A stretch of 64,000 nt of DNA. It comes from Hymenobacter mellowenesis. GTDB lineage: Bacteria; Bacteroidota; Bacteroidia; Cytophagales; Hymenobacteraceae. Shown here one piece after another: positions 9,441 to 18,526 of the stretch (the first letter of the stretch is position 1; each line of letters starts with the position of its first letter). The translations under genes were made by a program, and so were the position numbers. The notes beneath the pieces were generated by a model. The model did no database searches. It was not told the DNA's origin and was given only the letters and a program-made list of their open reading frames with translations. Where the stretch lies: positions 275,745-339,744 of the forward strand of contig NZ_JAUQSX010000006.1 of the NCBI RefSeq assembly GCF_030581005.1, given 5' to 3'.

Positions 9441-10387
9441 TGAGCTATCAAGTTCTTCTTTATTACTGCTATACGCCCCTCGAAAACCCGGAGCAATTCC
9501 GGGATGAGCACCACCGCCTGTGCCTGGACCTGGACCTGCGCGGGCGCATCATCGTGGCGGCCGAGGGGCTGAATGGCACCGTTTCGGGCACAGTGGAAAG
9601 CTGCGCCCGCTACATGGCGGCCGTGAAAGCCGACTCACGCTTCGAGGCGCTGGAGTTCAAGGTTGACGAGGTGGCCGCGCACACTTTTCAGAAGCTGCAT
9701 GTGCGCGTGAAACCCGAAATTGTGCACAGCAGCCTGCGCCACGTGCGGCCCCACGAAAAAACCGGCCAGCACCTCTCGCCCGAGGAGTTCAAGGCGCTGA
9801 AGGACCGCGACGACGTGGTGGTGGTAGACGTGCGCTCAGACTACGAGTACAACCTCGGACGTTTCAAAAACGCCGTGACGCTGGACATTGAGAACTTCCG
9901 GGACTTCCCGGAGCGGGTGGAGCGCCTGAAGGAGTTCAAGGACAAGAAAATCCTGACCTACTGCACCGGCGGCGTGAAGTGCGAGAAAGCCAGCGCCTTC
10001 CTGCTGGAGCAGGGCTTCGAAAACGTGTACCAGCTGCACGGCGGCATCATCAAGTACGGCATTGAGGCCGGGGGCGAGGATTTTGATGGCCAGTGCTACG
10101 TATTCGACAACCGCGTGGCCGTGGACGTGAACCGCGTAAACCCGACGGTGATTTCGCGCTGCCAGCACTGCCAGACGCCCAGCAACCGCCTCATCAACTG
10201 CGCCAACCCGCACTGCAACGCCCACCTGCCGCTGTGCGAGGCCTGCGGCGAAAAGCTGCAGGGCGCCTGCTCCGAAGCCTGCGCTGCCCACCCCGACAAG
10301 CGCGCCTACGACGGCACCGGCGCCTACCCCAAGCTCAGCAACCACTACAACCCCGCGCAGGGCCTGGCGTCTTACGCCAAAGCGTGA
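9440..10387 (+). CDS. trhO: tRNA uridine(34) hydroxylase TrhO (rhodanese-like)
   Basis: This 315-residue protein matches the TrhO/YceA family, which forms 5-hydroxyuridine at tRNA wobble position 34. An N-terminal acylphosphatase-like domain (about 1-95, GRIIVAAEGLNGTVSGT) precedes the rhodanese domain (about 115-220) with catalytic C175 in YCTGGVKCEKAS. A C-terminal cysteine-rich segment (SRCQHCQTPSNR, LCEACGEKLQGACSEAC) could bind a metal. The length is typical. Confidence 0.92.
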   Translation: MSYQVLLYYCYTPLENPEQFRDEHHRLCLDLDLRGRIIVAAEGLNGTVSGTVESCARYMAAVKADSRFEALEFKVDEVAAHTFQKLHVRVKPEIVHSSLRHVRPHEKTGQHLSPEEFKALKDRDDVVVVDVRSDYEYNLGRFKNAVTLDIENFRDFPERVERLKEFKDKKILTYCTGGVKCEKASAFLLEQGFENVYQLHGGIIKYGIEAGGEDFDGQCYVFDNRVAVDVNRVNPTVISRCQHCQTPSNRLINCANPHCNAHLPLCEACGEKLQGACSEACAAHPDKRAYDGTGAYPKLSNHYNPAQGLASYAKA

Positions 10388-10490
10388 TTATGAATTAAGA
10401 ATTATGAATTAAAAATTCGCAGTTAATCAATACCATGGTTTAGCTGCTTGAAAATTCATAATCCATAATTCATAATTTTTAATTCATAAT
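10388..10490. repeat. AT-rich inverted repeat between trhO and phosphorylase gene
   Basis: Two ATGAATTAAAAATT-type units on the left face complementary TTTTTAATTCATAAT units on the right, giving a long imperfect stem with an internal loop near 10420-10450. AT-rich intergenic repeats of this kind stand out in a 60-plus percent GC background. Confidence 0.7.
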
Positions 10491-10499
10491 TTCCTTCCC

Positions 10500-11369
10500 A
10501 TGATTCCCAATTCCGAGCTCATCCTGAACCCCGACGGCAGCATTTATCATCTTAACCTGCTGCCCGACCATATTTCCGACACCATCCTCACCGTGGGCGA
10601 CCCCGGCCGGGTGGCCCAGGTGAGCCGGCATTTCGACTCGGTGGAGTTTGAAACCACGCACCGCGAATTCGTGACGCACGTGGGCTACTACCGCGGCAAG
10701 CGCATCACGGTGCTGAGCACCGGCATGGGCACCGACAACATCGACATCGTGATGAACGAACTGGATGCGCTAGTGAACATCGACTTCATGGCCCGCACTG
10801 TGCGCCCCGCCGAGGAGCGCATGAGTCTGCGCATCATCCGGCTGGGCACCAGCGGCAGCCTGCAGGCCGATGTGCCCATTGGCTCGGTGCTGGCCACTGA
10901 GCACGCCGTAGGCCTTGATAGCCTGATGCAATTCTACCCGCTGATGGAAACCGGCCTCGAAACCGAAATTGCCACCGAACTGCAGGCTACGCTGGGCCTA
11001 CCCTTCGCGCCCTACGTGGTGCGCGGCTCCGACATCCTGCGCGAACAGTTGGGCGCCGGCATGGTAATGGGCAACACGCTCACCTGTCCCGGCTTCTACG
11101 GCCCGCAGGGCCGCAGCCTGCGCCTCGACCTGCGCACCCCCGACTACATTGCGCGCCTCCAGAACTTCCGCCACCAGAGTGCCGAGGGCGAGTTCCGCCT
11201 CAGCAACTTCGAAATGGAAACGGCCGGCTACTACTCCCTGGGCCGCCTGCTGGGCCACGAGATGCTGTCGCTAAACGCCATTGTGGCCAACCGTGCCACC
11301 GGCGAATTTGCGGAGAATGCCGGTGCCGTGGTCGATGCCATGATTGAGCAGACTTTGCAGCGGCTGTAA
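10500..11369 (+). CDS. Nucleoside phosphorylase (uridine phosphorylase type)
   Basis: This 289-residue enzyme belongs to the PNP/UDP phosphorylase family, which cleaves nucleosides with phosphate in salvage. Seen are the phosphate-binding loop (VGDPGRVAQVSRHFD), the VLSTGMGTDN segment, the GTSGSLQADVPIGS segment and the substrate-binding SNFEMETAGYYSLGRLLG near residue 240. The EMET motif is typical of the family. Uridine is the likely substrate, but purine specificity cannot be ruled out. Confidence 0.88.
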   Translation: MIPNSELILNPDGSIYHLNLLPDHISDTILTVGDPGRVAQVSRHFDSVEFETTHREFVTHVGYYRGKRITVLSTGMGTDNIDIVMNELDALVNIDFMARTVRPAEERMSLRIIRLGTSGSLQADVPIGSVLATEHAVGLDSLMQFYPLMETGLETEIATELQATLGLPFAPYVVRGSDILREQLGAGMVMGNTLTCPGFYGPQGRSLRLDLRTPDYIARLQNFRHQSAEGEFRLSNFEMETAGYYSLGRLLGHEMLSLNAIVANRATGEFAENAGAVVDAMIEQTLQRL

Positions 11370-11374
11370 AAAAG

Positions 11375-11478
11375 AACGTCATGCAGAGCGCAGCGAATAT
11401 CTTGCCCGCAATCAGTAAATCCTTGTGATTTGATTAGTGGTGGCGGGCAAGATGCTTCGCTGCGCTCTGCACGACGTT
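11375..11478. repeat. 35-bp inverted repeat, same family as at 1013
   Basis: Arms 11375-11409 and 11443-11478 pair with a few mismatches. The outer part shares most of its bases with the 1013-1125 arms, while the inner part and loop differ. It lies just after the phosphorylase stop, between convergent genes. Confidence 0.75.
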
Positions 11479-11504
11479 CCTGTTTGCGCGCTTGGACTTG
11501 ACTA

Positions 11505-11810
11505 CTAATAAAAATCAAACCCCAGCACCGCGCGCAACGGCAGCGAAGTGCCCGATTTCAGCGTGAGGTGGTCGGCATCGGCGGCCCAGATGGTGGTGGC
11601 CACGCGCTTGGTTTCGCCGTCGGCGGTCTGGAAGTAGATGTCAAGCTTGCCGTGGTAGGCGTTGCCGAGGGTCACGGCGCGGTCGGCATCGGCGCGGCGG
11701 CGCTGGCGGGCGGCTTCGTCGGCCAGCACATCTTCGAGCGCGAAGTGCAGGGTGCCGATAACTTCTTTCTCAACAATCTCGACGGTGGGGGCAGTGGGGA
11801 TAAACGACAT
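11505..11810 (-). CDS. Conserved small protein, unknown function
   Basis: This 101-residue soluble protein reads as a beta-rich fold (EKEVIGTLHFALEDVLADEA, AYHGKLDIYFQTADGETKRV, TTIWAADADHLTLKSGTSLP). The pattern suggests a small regulatory or PH-like barrel but no family is certain. Codon use matches the chromosomal neighbours. It is convergent with the phosphorylase gene, and the terminator of the acyl-CoA reductase gene lies just upstream. Confidence 0.65.
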   Translation of the reverse strand: MSFIPTAPTVEIVEKEVIGTLHFALEDVLADEAARQRRRADADRAVTLGNAYHGKLDIYFQTADGETKRVATTIWAADADHLTLKSGTSLPLRAVLGFDFY

Positions 11811-11819
11811 AGCAAAGGC

Positions 11820-11867
11820 AAAAAAAAAGGGTGGGTATTCGAAATTGGGCGCTTACGAATACCCACC
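11820..11867 (-). terminator. Intrinsic terminator of the acyl-CoA reductase gene
   Basis: A perfect 12-bp stem (11830-11841 with 11856-11867) is followed, in leftward transcription, by a T-run encoded by the A-tract at 11820-11828. Confidence 0.8.
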
Positions 11868-11913
11868 TAAACGTTGTTTTAACCGCAACCGTCTACTTTT
11901 TTGCGGGAAAAAT

Positions 11914-12927
11914 CTACGGTAATTCAGCCAGGAATTCCATGGTGTCCACGCGGTCAGCGTATTCACTCACACCAGGCTGCTGCGCTTGGCCAAACGGCAG
12001 GCTGCCCGCAAACCGCGCCCCGGCCGACACCACGCACTGCGTTTGGGCTGCAATGTCGGTGAGTTGGTCGACCAGGTCGATTTCGCTGCTGTATTCGGCG
12101 TAGAAGACCATTGAAATAGGCGAAACCAGCGCCTCGCTGGGCCGAATGAGGAAGAACCCGTTGTCGAAATGCGGCTCCCGATTCACCAGCAGGATGCTCT
12201 TGTTATAGTCGTAGTTGTTGTTGTATTTGTGGTGGTGCAGCACGGTTTCGAACGGCTGCAGCGCCTCCATCAGCGGCACGAAGTCGTAGCCGGCAGGCAC
12301 GAAGAGCTTGCTCACGTTGCGGCAGCCCAGGCCGTAGTATTGGAATATATCTGCGCCAAGCCGGGCCAGTTCCTCCGCGCTTTCCTGGCCCGTGAGCACG
12401 GCCACGCTGGTGCGGTTGCGCCGGATGAGGTGGGGCTTTTTGCCAAAATAATACTCGAAATAGCGGGCCGTATTATCCGAGCCGGTGGCAATGAAAGCGT
12501 CGGCCGCATTCAGCCGTGGCAGCACCTGAATAAACTTCAGGAAGCGCGGTTCCAGCTTGGTCAGCTCCTCCAGCAGCCAGAGCATCAGCACAGTGTCATC
12601 GGCGCTGAGCTTGGCCAGCAGCACGTGCCCGTTGAGGAGCACACACAGCACGTCGTGAAAGCCCACCATGGGAATGTTGCCGGCCATCACCACCCCAATT
12701 TTGTGCACGGTGGTGGGCTCGGCCGGGTAGCGGCCGGCCCAGCGGCGCAGGGGTTCTTCGGCCAGCATGTGCGCGAGGCCGGCCACGGCCGCCGCCACGC
12801 TGGGCCGGTCAAACCAGGCATTTTGGTTGCGGGCGCGGGCCGCCAGCGCGGTCAGCTCGTCGGGGGAGAGGGAGGCGAGGCGGTGGCCCAGGGCCACAAA
12901 AGCAGCCAAACGTTCGGATTGATTCAT
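11914..12927 (-). CDS. LuxC-type acyl-CoA reductase
   Basis: This 337-residue protein fits the acyl-CoA reductase (LuxC) family, which reduces acyl-CoA to aldehyde. Visible landmarks are HKIGVVMAGNIPMVGFHDVL, DAFIATGSDNTARYFEYYFG, a conserved RRNRTSVAVLTGQESAEEL segment and YYGLGCRNVSKLFVPAGYD with the likely catalytic cysteine. There are no other lux genes, so luminescence is not implied. A lone copy beside a ferredoxin gene is consistent with lipid metabolism. Confidence 0.85.
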   Translation of the reverse strand: MNQSERLAAFVALGHRLASLSPDELTALAARARNQNAWFDRPSVAAAVAGLAHMLAEEPLRRWAGRYPAEPTTVHKIGVVMAGNIPMVGFHDVLCVLLNGHVLLAKLSADDTVLMLWLLEELTKLEPRFLKFIQVLPRLNAADAFIATGSDNTARYFEYYFGKKPHLIRRNRTSVAVLTGQESAEELARLGADIFQYYGLGCRNVSKLFVPAGYDFVPLMEALQPFETVLHHHKYNNNYDYNKSILLVNREPHFDNGFFLIRPSEALVSPISMVFYAEYSSEIDLVDQLTDIAAQTQCVVSAGARFAGSLPFGQAQQPGVSEYADRVDTMEFLAELP

Positions 12928-13125
12928 GAAGAAGAGATAGCAGCCCGGCGGCGCGCCGGGCGCCGAAAGGCAGGAATTGCCCGCAAAATTGAGCGAAACC
13001 GTGCAAACCCCGCCGTCGTTGGTTAATTTTGTTGGGCCAAAGACCGGCGCGAGCCGCCCGTTTTACGTAAAGCTCGCTCAAACCGCTTTGGTTTCCCCCT
13101 TCACCCCCAGACCCCCCGACGCCCC

Positions 13126-13476
13126 ATGGCCATCATGATAACCGACGAGTGCATCAACTGTGGTGCCTGCGAGCCGGAATGCCCCAACAACGCGATTTAC
13201 GAAGGCGGCGCCCAGTGGCGCTGGGCCGATGGCACCTCGCTGAAAGAAGTGACTACCGGCGACGGCGCCACGGTATCGGGCACCGCCCCCCAAACGCCGG
13301 TTTCGGATGAGTACTACTACATCGTATCGGACAAGTGCACCGAGTGCGTGGGCTTCCACGAGGAGCCGCAGTGCGCCGCCGTGTGCCCCGTGGACTGCTG
13401 CGTGGACGACCCCGACATGCGCGAAACCCGCGAGCGCCTGCTCGAAAAGAAAGAGTGGCTGCACATCGCCGCTTAA
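13126..13476 (+). CDS. 2[4Fe-4S] ferredoxin
   Basis: This 116-residue electron carrier has two cluster motifs: [20 protein letters not shown] near the N-terminus and [20 protein letters not shown] near residue 70. A longer insertion between CxxC and the third Cys in the second motif is typical of the YfhL-type family. The redox partner is unknown. Confidence 0.93.
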   Translation: MAIMITDECINCGACEPECPNNAIYEGGAQWRWADGTSLKEVTTGDGATVSGTAPQTPVSDEYYYIVSDKCTECVGFHEEPQCAAVCPVDCCVDDPDMRETRERLLEKKEWLHIAA

Positions 13477-13490
13477 TTCGTTGCCCGCTC

Positions 13491-13530
13491 AACAAAAAAG
13501 GCCGCTTCATCCGAAGCGGCCTTTTTTGTT
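13491..13530. terminator. Bidirectional terminator
   Basis: An 18-bp stem (13491-13508 with 13513-13530) is flanked by A- and T-tracts. It ends 3 bp before the stop codon of the convergent lipoprotein gene and serves both genes. Confidence 0.9.
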
Positions 13531-13533
13531 GAG

Positions 13534-14016
13534 CTATTGGGGCGTTGGGGCCGCGGTTTGCGGGGTCAGCTTCACGCCGGTGTATTGTTTGGGGTTGTCG
13601 ACGGAGGCAATGGGCTCAATGCTCCAGCGCTTGTCGTAGCGGCTCACGTTGGCCAGCTTAAGCAGGGTTTCGTAGTTGGCGGTGTGGCCGGACTTGGGTT
13701 TCACAAAAAAGCTGTTCACCCGGAGCGTAGCGGGGTCGTAGCTCACGTCCAGGCCCGTGGTGTCGTGCCAGTAGGTATACACGGTTTCGGCACTGCCGGA
13801 AGAGCCATTCTGCGACATGGTGTTCTGGTCGGGCCGGATGCCCTGGCCGGCCAGCGGCTGGGCAATTTCGTTGGCGTTCAGGCCCAGCAGCGCGGGCACA
13901 TCAAAAGCACGGTTGATGGTGGGTGCAGACGCGGTAGCCGGAGCCTCGGTGGCCGGCTGGTCGGCGGTAGCGCAGCCCAGCAGGAAAGCCAACGGCAGGA
14001 GAGGGGAGTAGCGCAT
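13534..14016 (-). CDS. Putative lipoprotein, unknown function
   Basis: The 160-residue product starts with a lipoprotein signal peptide (MRYSPLLPLAFLLGCATADQ, lipobox LLGC with Cys15). The mature part is small and polar with no recognised domain. Segments such as VYTYWHDTTGLDVSYDPATL suggest a beta-rich SmpA/OmlA-like fold (compare LAGQGIRPDQNTMSQNGSSG), but this is weak. Confidence 0.7.
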   Translation of the reverse strand: MRYSPLLPLAFLLGCATADQPATEAPATASAPTINRAFDVPALLGLNANEIAQPLAGQGIRPDQNTMSQNGSSGSAETVYTYWHDTTGLDVSYDPATLRVNSFFVKPKSGHTANYETLLKLANVSRYDKRWSIEPIASVDNPKQYTGVKLTPQTAAPTPQ

Positions 14017-14524
14017 AGTTTGAATATATTTAAGATGAAGCTTCTGTATACGAGCAAGAAAGGAATGTTGTCGAGAATTGATGCTTCAACCTGCTCTGAA
14101 TCGCCAAATTCGCACTTTAAAATCAGCTTTGGATGCATTGTGGCAAAAGTGGAACCGGTCGCGCCGGAAAGGTCGCGCCGGAAAGGTCGCGCCGGCTTCG
14201 CGATTCCGTTCAATGAGGGGCGGAGCTCGCCTAGCCGCAGCGTGGTTCAGGCTGTAGGGCAGCCCCGGAGCCTGGGTTAAAAAGAGGATGGGTTACCTTG
14301 GCCCGGTTGCCGGTATATAAGGGCACAGGCAGCGCTGCCTGTGTTTTGCCTCCCCCGGACCCGGCCCTTGGCGGCCGGCCGGCCCCGTCGGGCTGCCGCT
14401 GGATTTTCGTCGCGAAGAAACCCCAGCCGCCGCCCGTCCTCCGCAAAGTCGCGACTTGCGGCGGGACGTGTGACGGGCGCCGCCCGCCGGAGGCCGCTTT
14501 CCATCCCCCTATTTTTCTTTTCTC
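14017..14524. other. Intergenic region with palindrome and short tandem repeat
   Basis: No convincing gene is present. A GGTCGCGCCGGAAA unit repeats about 2.5 times near 14158-14195. A perfect 20-bp palindrome at 14324-14343 (CACAGGCAGCGCTGCCTGTG) followed by TTTT could terminate transcription or bind a dimeric regulator. The rest is GC-rich leader of the vWA gene. Confidence 0.6.
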
Positions 14525-16168
14525 ATGAAGCTCAACTGCCTGCGCCCTCTGTGGGGGCTGCTGGTGGGCGCGTGGCTATTGCCCGCCTGCCAGCAACAAT
14601 ATTCGACCGAAAAGATGGAGGCGGTGGCCGTGGCCGAAACGCCGGCCGCGCCAACGGACGCAACTGAACCGGCCGACTCCAAAGCAGCCGATACCACCCA
14701 AGAAAGCCGCGAAAACTACGCCGTCATCCACGAAAACCCGTTTCTGGACGCCGCGCGCAACCCGCTCAGCACTTTCGCCATCGATGTCGACCGGGCTTCC
14801 TACGCCAATGTGCGCCGCTTCCTGGCCCAGAACCGCCAACTGCCCCCGCCCGACGCCGTGCGGCTGGAAGAACTGGTCAATTATTTCCCCTATAAATACC
14901 CCCAGCCGCGCACCGGCCCGGCCTCGCTGAACGCCGAAGTGGCGGCCTGCCCCTGGAACCCGGCCCACCAGCTGGTATTGGTGGGCGTGCAGGGCAAGCA
15001 GGTGGACACCGAAAGCCTGCCACCGGCCAACCTGGTGTTCCTGCTCGACGTGTCGGGCTCGATGAACGACCCGGACAAGCTGCCCCTGCTGAAAGAATCG
15101 TTGCAGCTGCTGGTGCGCGAGTCGCTGCGTCCCCAGGACTACGTGTCCATTGTGGTGTATGCCGGGGCGGCGGGCGTGGTGCTGCCGCCCACCTCGGGCG
15201 CCGAGCCCGAAACCATTCTGCGGGCCCTCAACGCCTTGGAAGCGGGTGGGTCCACGGCCGGCGGCGAAGGCCTGCGTCTGGCCTACCAACTAGCCCGGCA
15301 GCACCAGCGCCCCGGCGGCAACAACCACATTATTCTGGCCACCGACGGCGATTTTAACGTGGGCGAGCAGAGCGATGCCGACATGGAGCGGCTGATTACC
15401 AAGGAGCGGGAGTCGGGCGTGTTCCTCTCGGTGCTCGGTTTCGGAGCCGGCAACCTGCAGGACAGCAAAATGGAGCTGCTGGCCGACAAAGGCAACGGTA
15501 ACTACGCCTACATCGACCAGCTCGGCGAGGCCCGGCGCGTGCTGGTGCAGCAGTTCGGCGGCACGCTCTTCACGCTGGCCAAGGACGTGAAAGTGCAGGT
15601 CGAATTCAACCCCGCGCTGGTGCGCGAATACCGCCTGCTGGGCTACGAAAACCGCCTGCTGGCCGCTGAGGACTTCAACGACGACCACAAAGACGCCGGC
15701 GAGCTGGGCGCCGGCCAGCAGGTCACAGCCCTCTATGAAGTGGTGCCGGTGGGCGCGCCCGCCACCGCCAGCGCCTCCATCGATGCTCTGAAGTATCAGA
15801 CAACCGCTACTACCCGCGCTGCCGCCGCCAGTCCCGAGCTGCTCACCGTGAAACTGCGCTACCAGGAGCCGCAGGGCAGCCCCAGCCAACTGCTCACGCT
15901 GCCCGTGCGCGGCGTCCGGCTGGGCGAGCCCATTGCCCAGGCGTCGGAAAACCTGCGCTGGGCTGCTGCTGTGGCCCAGTTTGGCTTGCTGCTGCGGGGC
16001 TCCCGCTATGCGGGCACGGCCACCTGGGCCAGCACCACTGAATTGGCGCGCACGACCGACGGGCCGGATGCGGACGGCACGCGTACCGAATTCCGCGAAT
16101 TGGTGCAGCAGGCCGCCGCGTTGGGCAGCAGGGAAAATGTCCTTCAGTCAGCTGCAAGGAAGGACTAG
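14525..16168 (+). CDS. YfbK-like vWA-domain lipoprotein
   Basis: The 547-residue product has a lipoprotein signal (WGLLVGAWLLPACQQQ). Next come a vWF_N-type domain (NPFLDAARNPLSTFAIDVDR, about 75-150), a von Willebrand A domain with an intact MIDAS motif (FLLDVSGSMNDPDKL, about 175-330) and a C-terminal DUF3520-type region. The family is widespread in Bacteroidota and presumed to bind proteins at the envelope. The function is otherwise unknown. Confidence 0.88.
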   Translation: MKLNCLRPLWGLLVGAWLLPACQQQYSTEKMEAVAVAETPAAPTDATEPADSKAADTTQESRENYAVIHENPFLDAARNPLSTFAIDVDRASYANVRRFLAQNRQLPPPDAVRLEELVNYFPYKYPQPRTGPASLNAEVAACPWNPAHQLVLVGVQGKQVDTESLPPANLVFLLDVSGSMNDPDKLPLLKESLQLLVRESLRPQDYVSIVVYAGAAGVVLPPTSGAEPETILRALNALEAGGSTAGGEGLRLAYQLARQHQRPGGNNHIILATDGDFNVGEQSDADMERLITKERESGVFLSVLGFGAGNLQDSKMELLADKGNGNYAYIDQLGEARRVLVQQFGGTLFTLAKDVKVQVEFNPALVREYRLLGYENRLLAAEDFNDDHKDAGELGAGQQVTALYEVVPVGAPATASASIDALKYQTTATTRAAAASPELLTVKLRYQEPQGSPSQLLTLPVRGVRLGEPIAQASENLRWAAAVAQFGLLLRGSRYAGTATWASTTELARTTDGPDADGTRTEFRELVQQAAALGSRENVLQSAARKD

Positions 16169-16282
16169 GAAAAGTGGCGCTGCAGTGCCTGAGGGAGATT
16201 TTACTCAACGGTGGAATTCGAGCCACTGGCCGATGCACGTAAACCATCATGCCAAACGCTGAAGAAAGACTCGTTGCCTACT

Positions 16283-16358
16283 ACCCTTTTTGTTTTGATA
16301 ATAAAAAAGGCCATTTCCGTGGTGGAAATGGCCTTTTCTTGCAAACTGACGGTCTGGA
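16283..16358. repeat. Left direct repeat of the 10.5-kb island (DR1)
   Basis: This stretch aligns with 26709-26786 with small indels and mismatches. It contains a terminator-type hairpin (16305-16318 with 16324-16337), but similarity extends to both sides of the stem (CCCTTTTT and GATAATAA before, GCAAAC and GGTCTGGA after). The gap 16169-16503 has no other recognised feature. Confidence 0.7.
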
Positions 16359-16503
16359 AGAGACGTCTATTCGCTTGTCGTGGCTTAAACTGAATTAATT
16401 AATAGGTCTTGATTGGCTGGAATCGCATTTTTCGTGGGTGACGTTGGGCATGGGTGAGCGGCAATGAGCCTGCCCGTGCCACAGGTTCTGCCACAGAACG
16501 GGC

Positions 16504-16842
16504 TTATTTAGCCTTTCGCATCAGGACGTAGTTGCGCGGAATGGTCCCCTGTCCAATCGTGAAAACGTTGTTCTGAAATACTTCGTAGCCTTGGGCTTCG
16601 TAGGCATTGATTTTGGCAAACAGGGGTGCAAAATGGTAGTCATTCTTCTCCTTGGTCGCTTTTACTGAGACAGATTCAAACTTTCCCGATTCATTGGTAA
16701 TCATCAGCTCATTATCAACCTGAACGATACTGATATACAGGTACTGCTTGCTGTCAGTCGGCGTTTTGGCCGCGATGATGCCGCCGCCAATTAGCAGGGT
16801 CAGAAGCAGTATGAGGAGTTTGGGGGAGGACTTGGTGAGCAT
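16504..16842 (-). CDS. Small secreted or anchored protein, unknown function
   Basis: The ATG at 16842 gives 112 residues with an N-terminal hydrophobic segment (SPKLLILLLTLLIGGGIIAA), a signal peptide or anchor. The longer in-frame reading to 17331 only fuses recombinase remnants to it. The mature part (YISIVQVDNELMITNESG, YEAQGYEVFQNNVFTI) resembles small DUF4177-like proteins with an alpha/beta fold, which is tentative. It lies just inside the island edge. Confidence 0.6.
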   Translation of the reverse strand: MLTKSSPKLLILLLTLLIGGGIIAAKTPTDSKQYLYISIVQVDNELMITNESGKFESVSVKATKEKNDYHFAPLFAKINAYEAQGYEVFQNNVFTIGQGTIPRNYVLMRKAK

Positions 16843-16896
16843 AAAGGGAAATCTTCGTGGAAGCGCAATTAAGCACCGAATTGGCTGCCTTCGGGC

Positions 16897-17136
16897 CGCG
16901 TCCGAGTTGGACTTCTTGCTCACCGTACGGGCCGTTTTGCGGAAGAAAGCCAGCAGCTCTTCCTCCGTCATGCCCAGGTAGCGGTTGAAGCTGGATTCGG
17001 TCCGGTGGCCGGTGGCGAGCAGGGCGTAGCGGCGGCAGATTTCGGCGCTCACCTGGGCCTTGTTCAGCTTTTGGCGCGTTTTCTCGGCGGCGTGGTAGGC
17101 GGCCTGCGCGGCCCGGGTGTAGCGCTCCAGTACCAG
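16897..17136 (-). pseudogene. C-terminal remnant of a tyrosine recombinase
   Basis: An open stretch encodes LLATGHRTESSFNRYLG, the terminal box of Bacteroidota phage-type integrases, with the conserved His nine residues before the nucleophile Tyr (the same spacing as XerD H271/Y280 in this window). A typical amphipathic tail follows (TEEELLAFFRKTA). The Arg and HxxR boxes are absent, so the gene is a relic. It reads in frame with the downstream 16504 gene. Confidence 0.65.
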
Positions 17137-17254
17137 GTTGGTGTCGGCGGCGAAGTTGCCGGGCGCGGGCTTGACTCCCTCGCGCTTAGGGTTCCAGTGC
17201 CTAGGGGCGCACTTCTCGCCCGAGCACCAGCTGGCCGCGACCCGGGCGCGGTGG

Positions 17255-17722
17255 TTAGGGGCGAACGTTGGTGAAGACGCCGCTGGTGAGGGTGGGCGCC
17301 GTGATTCCCGGGTTTGGATGCTTGGCGCCACTGGAGAAGGTGCCGGAGAAGGTGCCGTCGCTGTTCGGGGTCAGCGTGTAGGCATCCGCAGCATACAGGA
17401 TGATGATAGCGCCGCTATCGAACTGCTGCAATTGGGTAAGCTCGTAGGCCGACGCGGGGTCGGACGTGCTTTTGACGTAAAGAAGCCGGAGTGTTTCCTT
17501 GCCGGCCGTCAGCTGGGGCGCAGTCGTCAGGTCCAGGGTCAGGTAATCGGTCCCCGCATTGGTATACAGGTCCGCGGTGGCCGTGCAGCTTACCCGCCGC
17601 CCGTCGCTTACATAGCTGGCGGTGTTGGCGGTGGACTCGGGGTCGTTTTTTTTAGAGCAGCCCATGGTACTGAGCAGCAGCCCGGTGGCGAGGAGGTAGA
17701 GGGCGAGCAGGCGTGGTTTCAT
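17255..17722 (-). CDS. Putative lipoprotein of the island
   Basis: This 155-residue protein has a signal peptide and lipobox (LLATGLLLSTMGCSKKND). The mature domain is beta-rich and Thr/Ser-rich (VSCTATADLYTNAGTDYLTL, DSGAIIILYAADAYTLTPNS), like small Bacteroidota surface lipoproteins. No family is recognised. It precedes the barrel gene at 17801 on the opposite side of a short gap. Confidence 0.65.
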   Translation of the reverse strand: MKPRLLALYLLATGLLLSTMGCSKKNDPESTANTASYVSDGRRVSCTATADLYTNAGTDYLTLDLTTAPQLTAGKETLRLLYVKSTSDPASAYELTQLQQFDSGAIIILYAADAYTLTPNSDGTFSGTFSSGAKHPNPGITAPTLTSGVFTNVRP

Positions 17723-17800
17723 AGCGAGTAGATAAGGGTGATGACCGCCGCCAAGTGGCAGCTGACGATTTTTTTAACGGCCGGGTACTTTTAGCCCAAG

Positions 17801-18526
17801 TTACCCCTGTTTGCCAAACAGGTAAGTGAGGGAGCCCTGGAACGCCCGGTTGTAGTAGGCCGGATTGCTCCCAGACACCCCGTTGTACAAATAGCTGTTG
17901 GCCAGGGAGCGCAGGCCCAGACTGTAATTAACCTGGAGCAGCAGGCCTTGGTAGCGGTAGCCCAGGCCCGCCTGCAGGCCAACGTCGAAGTGCTGGGCAT
18001 AGTATTCAAAATCGCGGGCGGTGCTGCTGATGGGGGTGATGGCCCCCCCGAAGGTGAGCGGCGTACTGCCATCCCGGGGCGTCAAGATGGTTTCGTAGCG
18101 GCCGCCCAGCAGCACACCGAGGTAGGGGCCGGCAAAGACCTGGGCCCCTTGCCCGTCGCTTCCCTGGGTGTAAGCCAGGGAGAGGGGGATGGTCAGGTAA
18201 TGGAGCCGGTTGCGGTACTCCGCGTCAGCCGTACTTGTAGGGACGTTGTTGCCCGTGCGGACATCGGCGGTGTAGCGCTGTGTGAACCCTTTTTGGGAAT
18301 AAAGCACGGCCGCTTGCAGCGCAAAGTGGCCTCTCCCCAGGTTAGCAGCCAGCCCGGCCTCGAAGCCCGGGCGGTAGCCGATGGTACCGATTATTGGCTT
18401 TTCGGGGTAGTGAAAGGTTGCCACGTTCAGCCCCACGCGCGGGCCGATGCCGAATGAGGTTTGGGCCTGGGCCTGGTGGGCGAGCAGCAGGGGAAGGCCG
18501 GCCAGCAGGAGAGGAAGGATTCGCAT
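17801..18526 (-). CDS. PorT-like outer membrane beta-barrel protein
   Basis: Starting at the ATG at 18526 gives 241 residues with signal peptide RILPLLLAGLPLLLAHQAQA. Alternating amphipathic strands follow (SFGIGPRVGLNVATFHYPEK, RPGFEAGLAANLGRGHFALQ, VGLQAGLGYRYQGLLLQVNY) and the protein ends in a strand with near-terminal aromatic residues. This is the usual layout of the PF13568-type barrel family. The longer reading to 18763 lacks a signal peptide. Confidence 0.75.
   Translation of the reverse strand: MRILPLLLAGLPLLLAHQAQAQTSFGIGPRVGLNVATFHYPEKPIIGTIGYRPGFEAGLAANLGRGHFALQAAVLYSQKGFTQRYTADVRTGNNVPTSTADAEYRNRLHYLTIPLSLAYTQGSDGQGAQVFAGPYLGVLLGGRYETILTPRDGSTPLTFGGAITPISSTARDFEYYAQHFDVGLQAGLGYRYQGLLLQVNYSLGLRSLANSYLYNGVSGSNPAYYNRAFQGSLTYLFGKQG

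Noticed and set aside
11914..12927. LuxC homologue as evidence of luminescence
   Set aside because: No luxAB, D or E genes nearby; single LuxC-type reductases are common in Bacteroidota.
14158..14195. GGTCGCGCCGGAAA repeats as a minisatellite
   Set aside because: Only about 2.5 copies, too few to be meaningful.
16504..17331. A single 275-residue fusion protein of recombinase tail and secreted domain
   Set aside because: A signal-type segment begins at ATG 16842 and the upstream part lacks the other recombinase motifs; the shared frame is probably chance.
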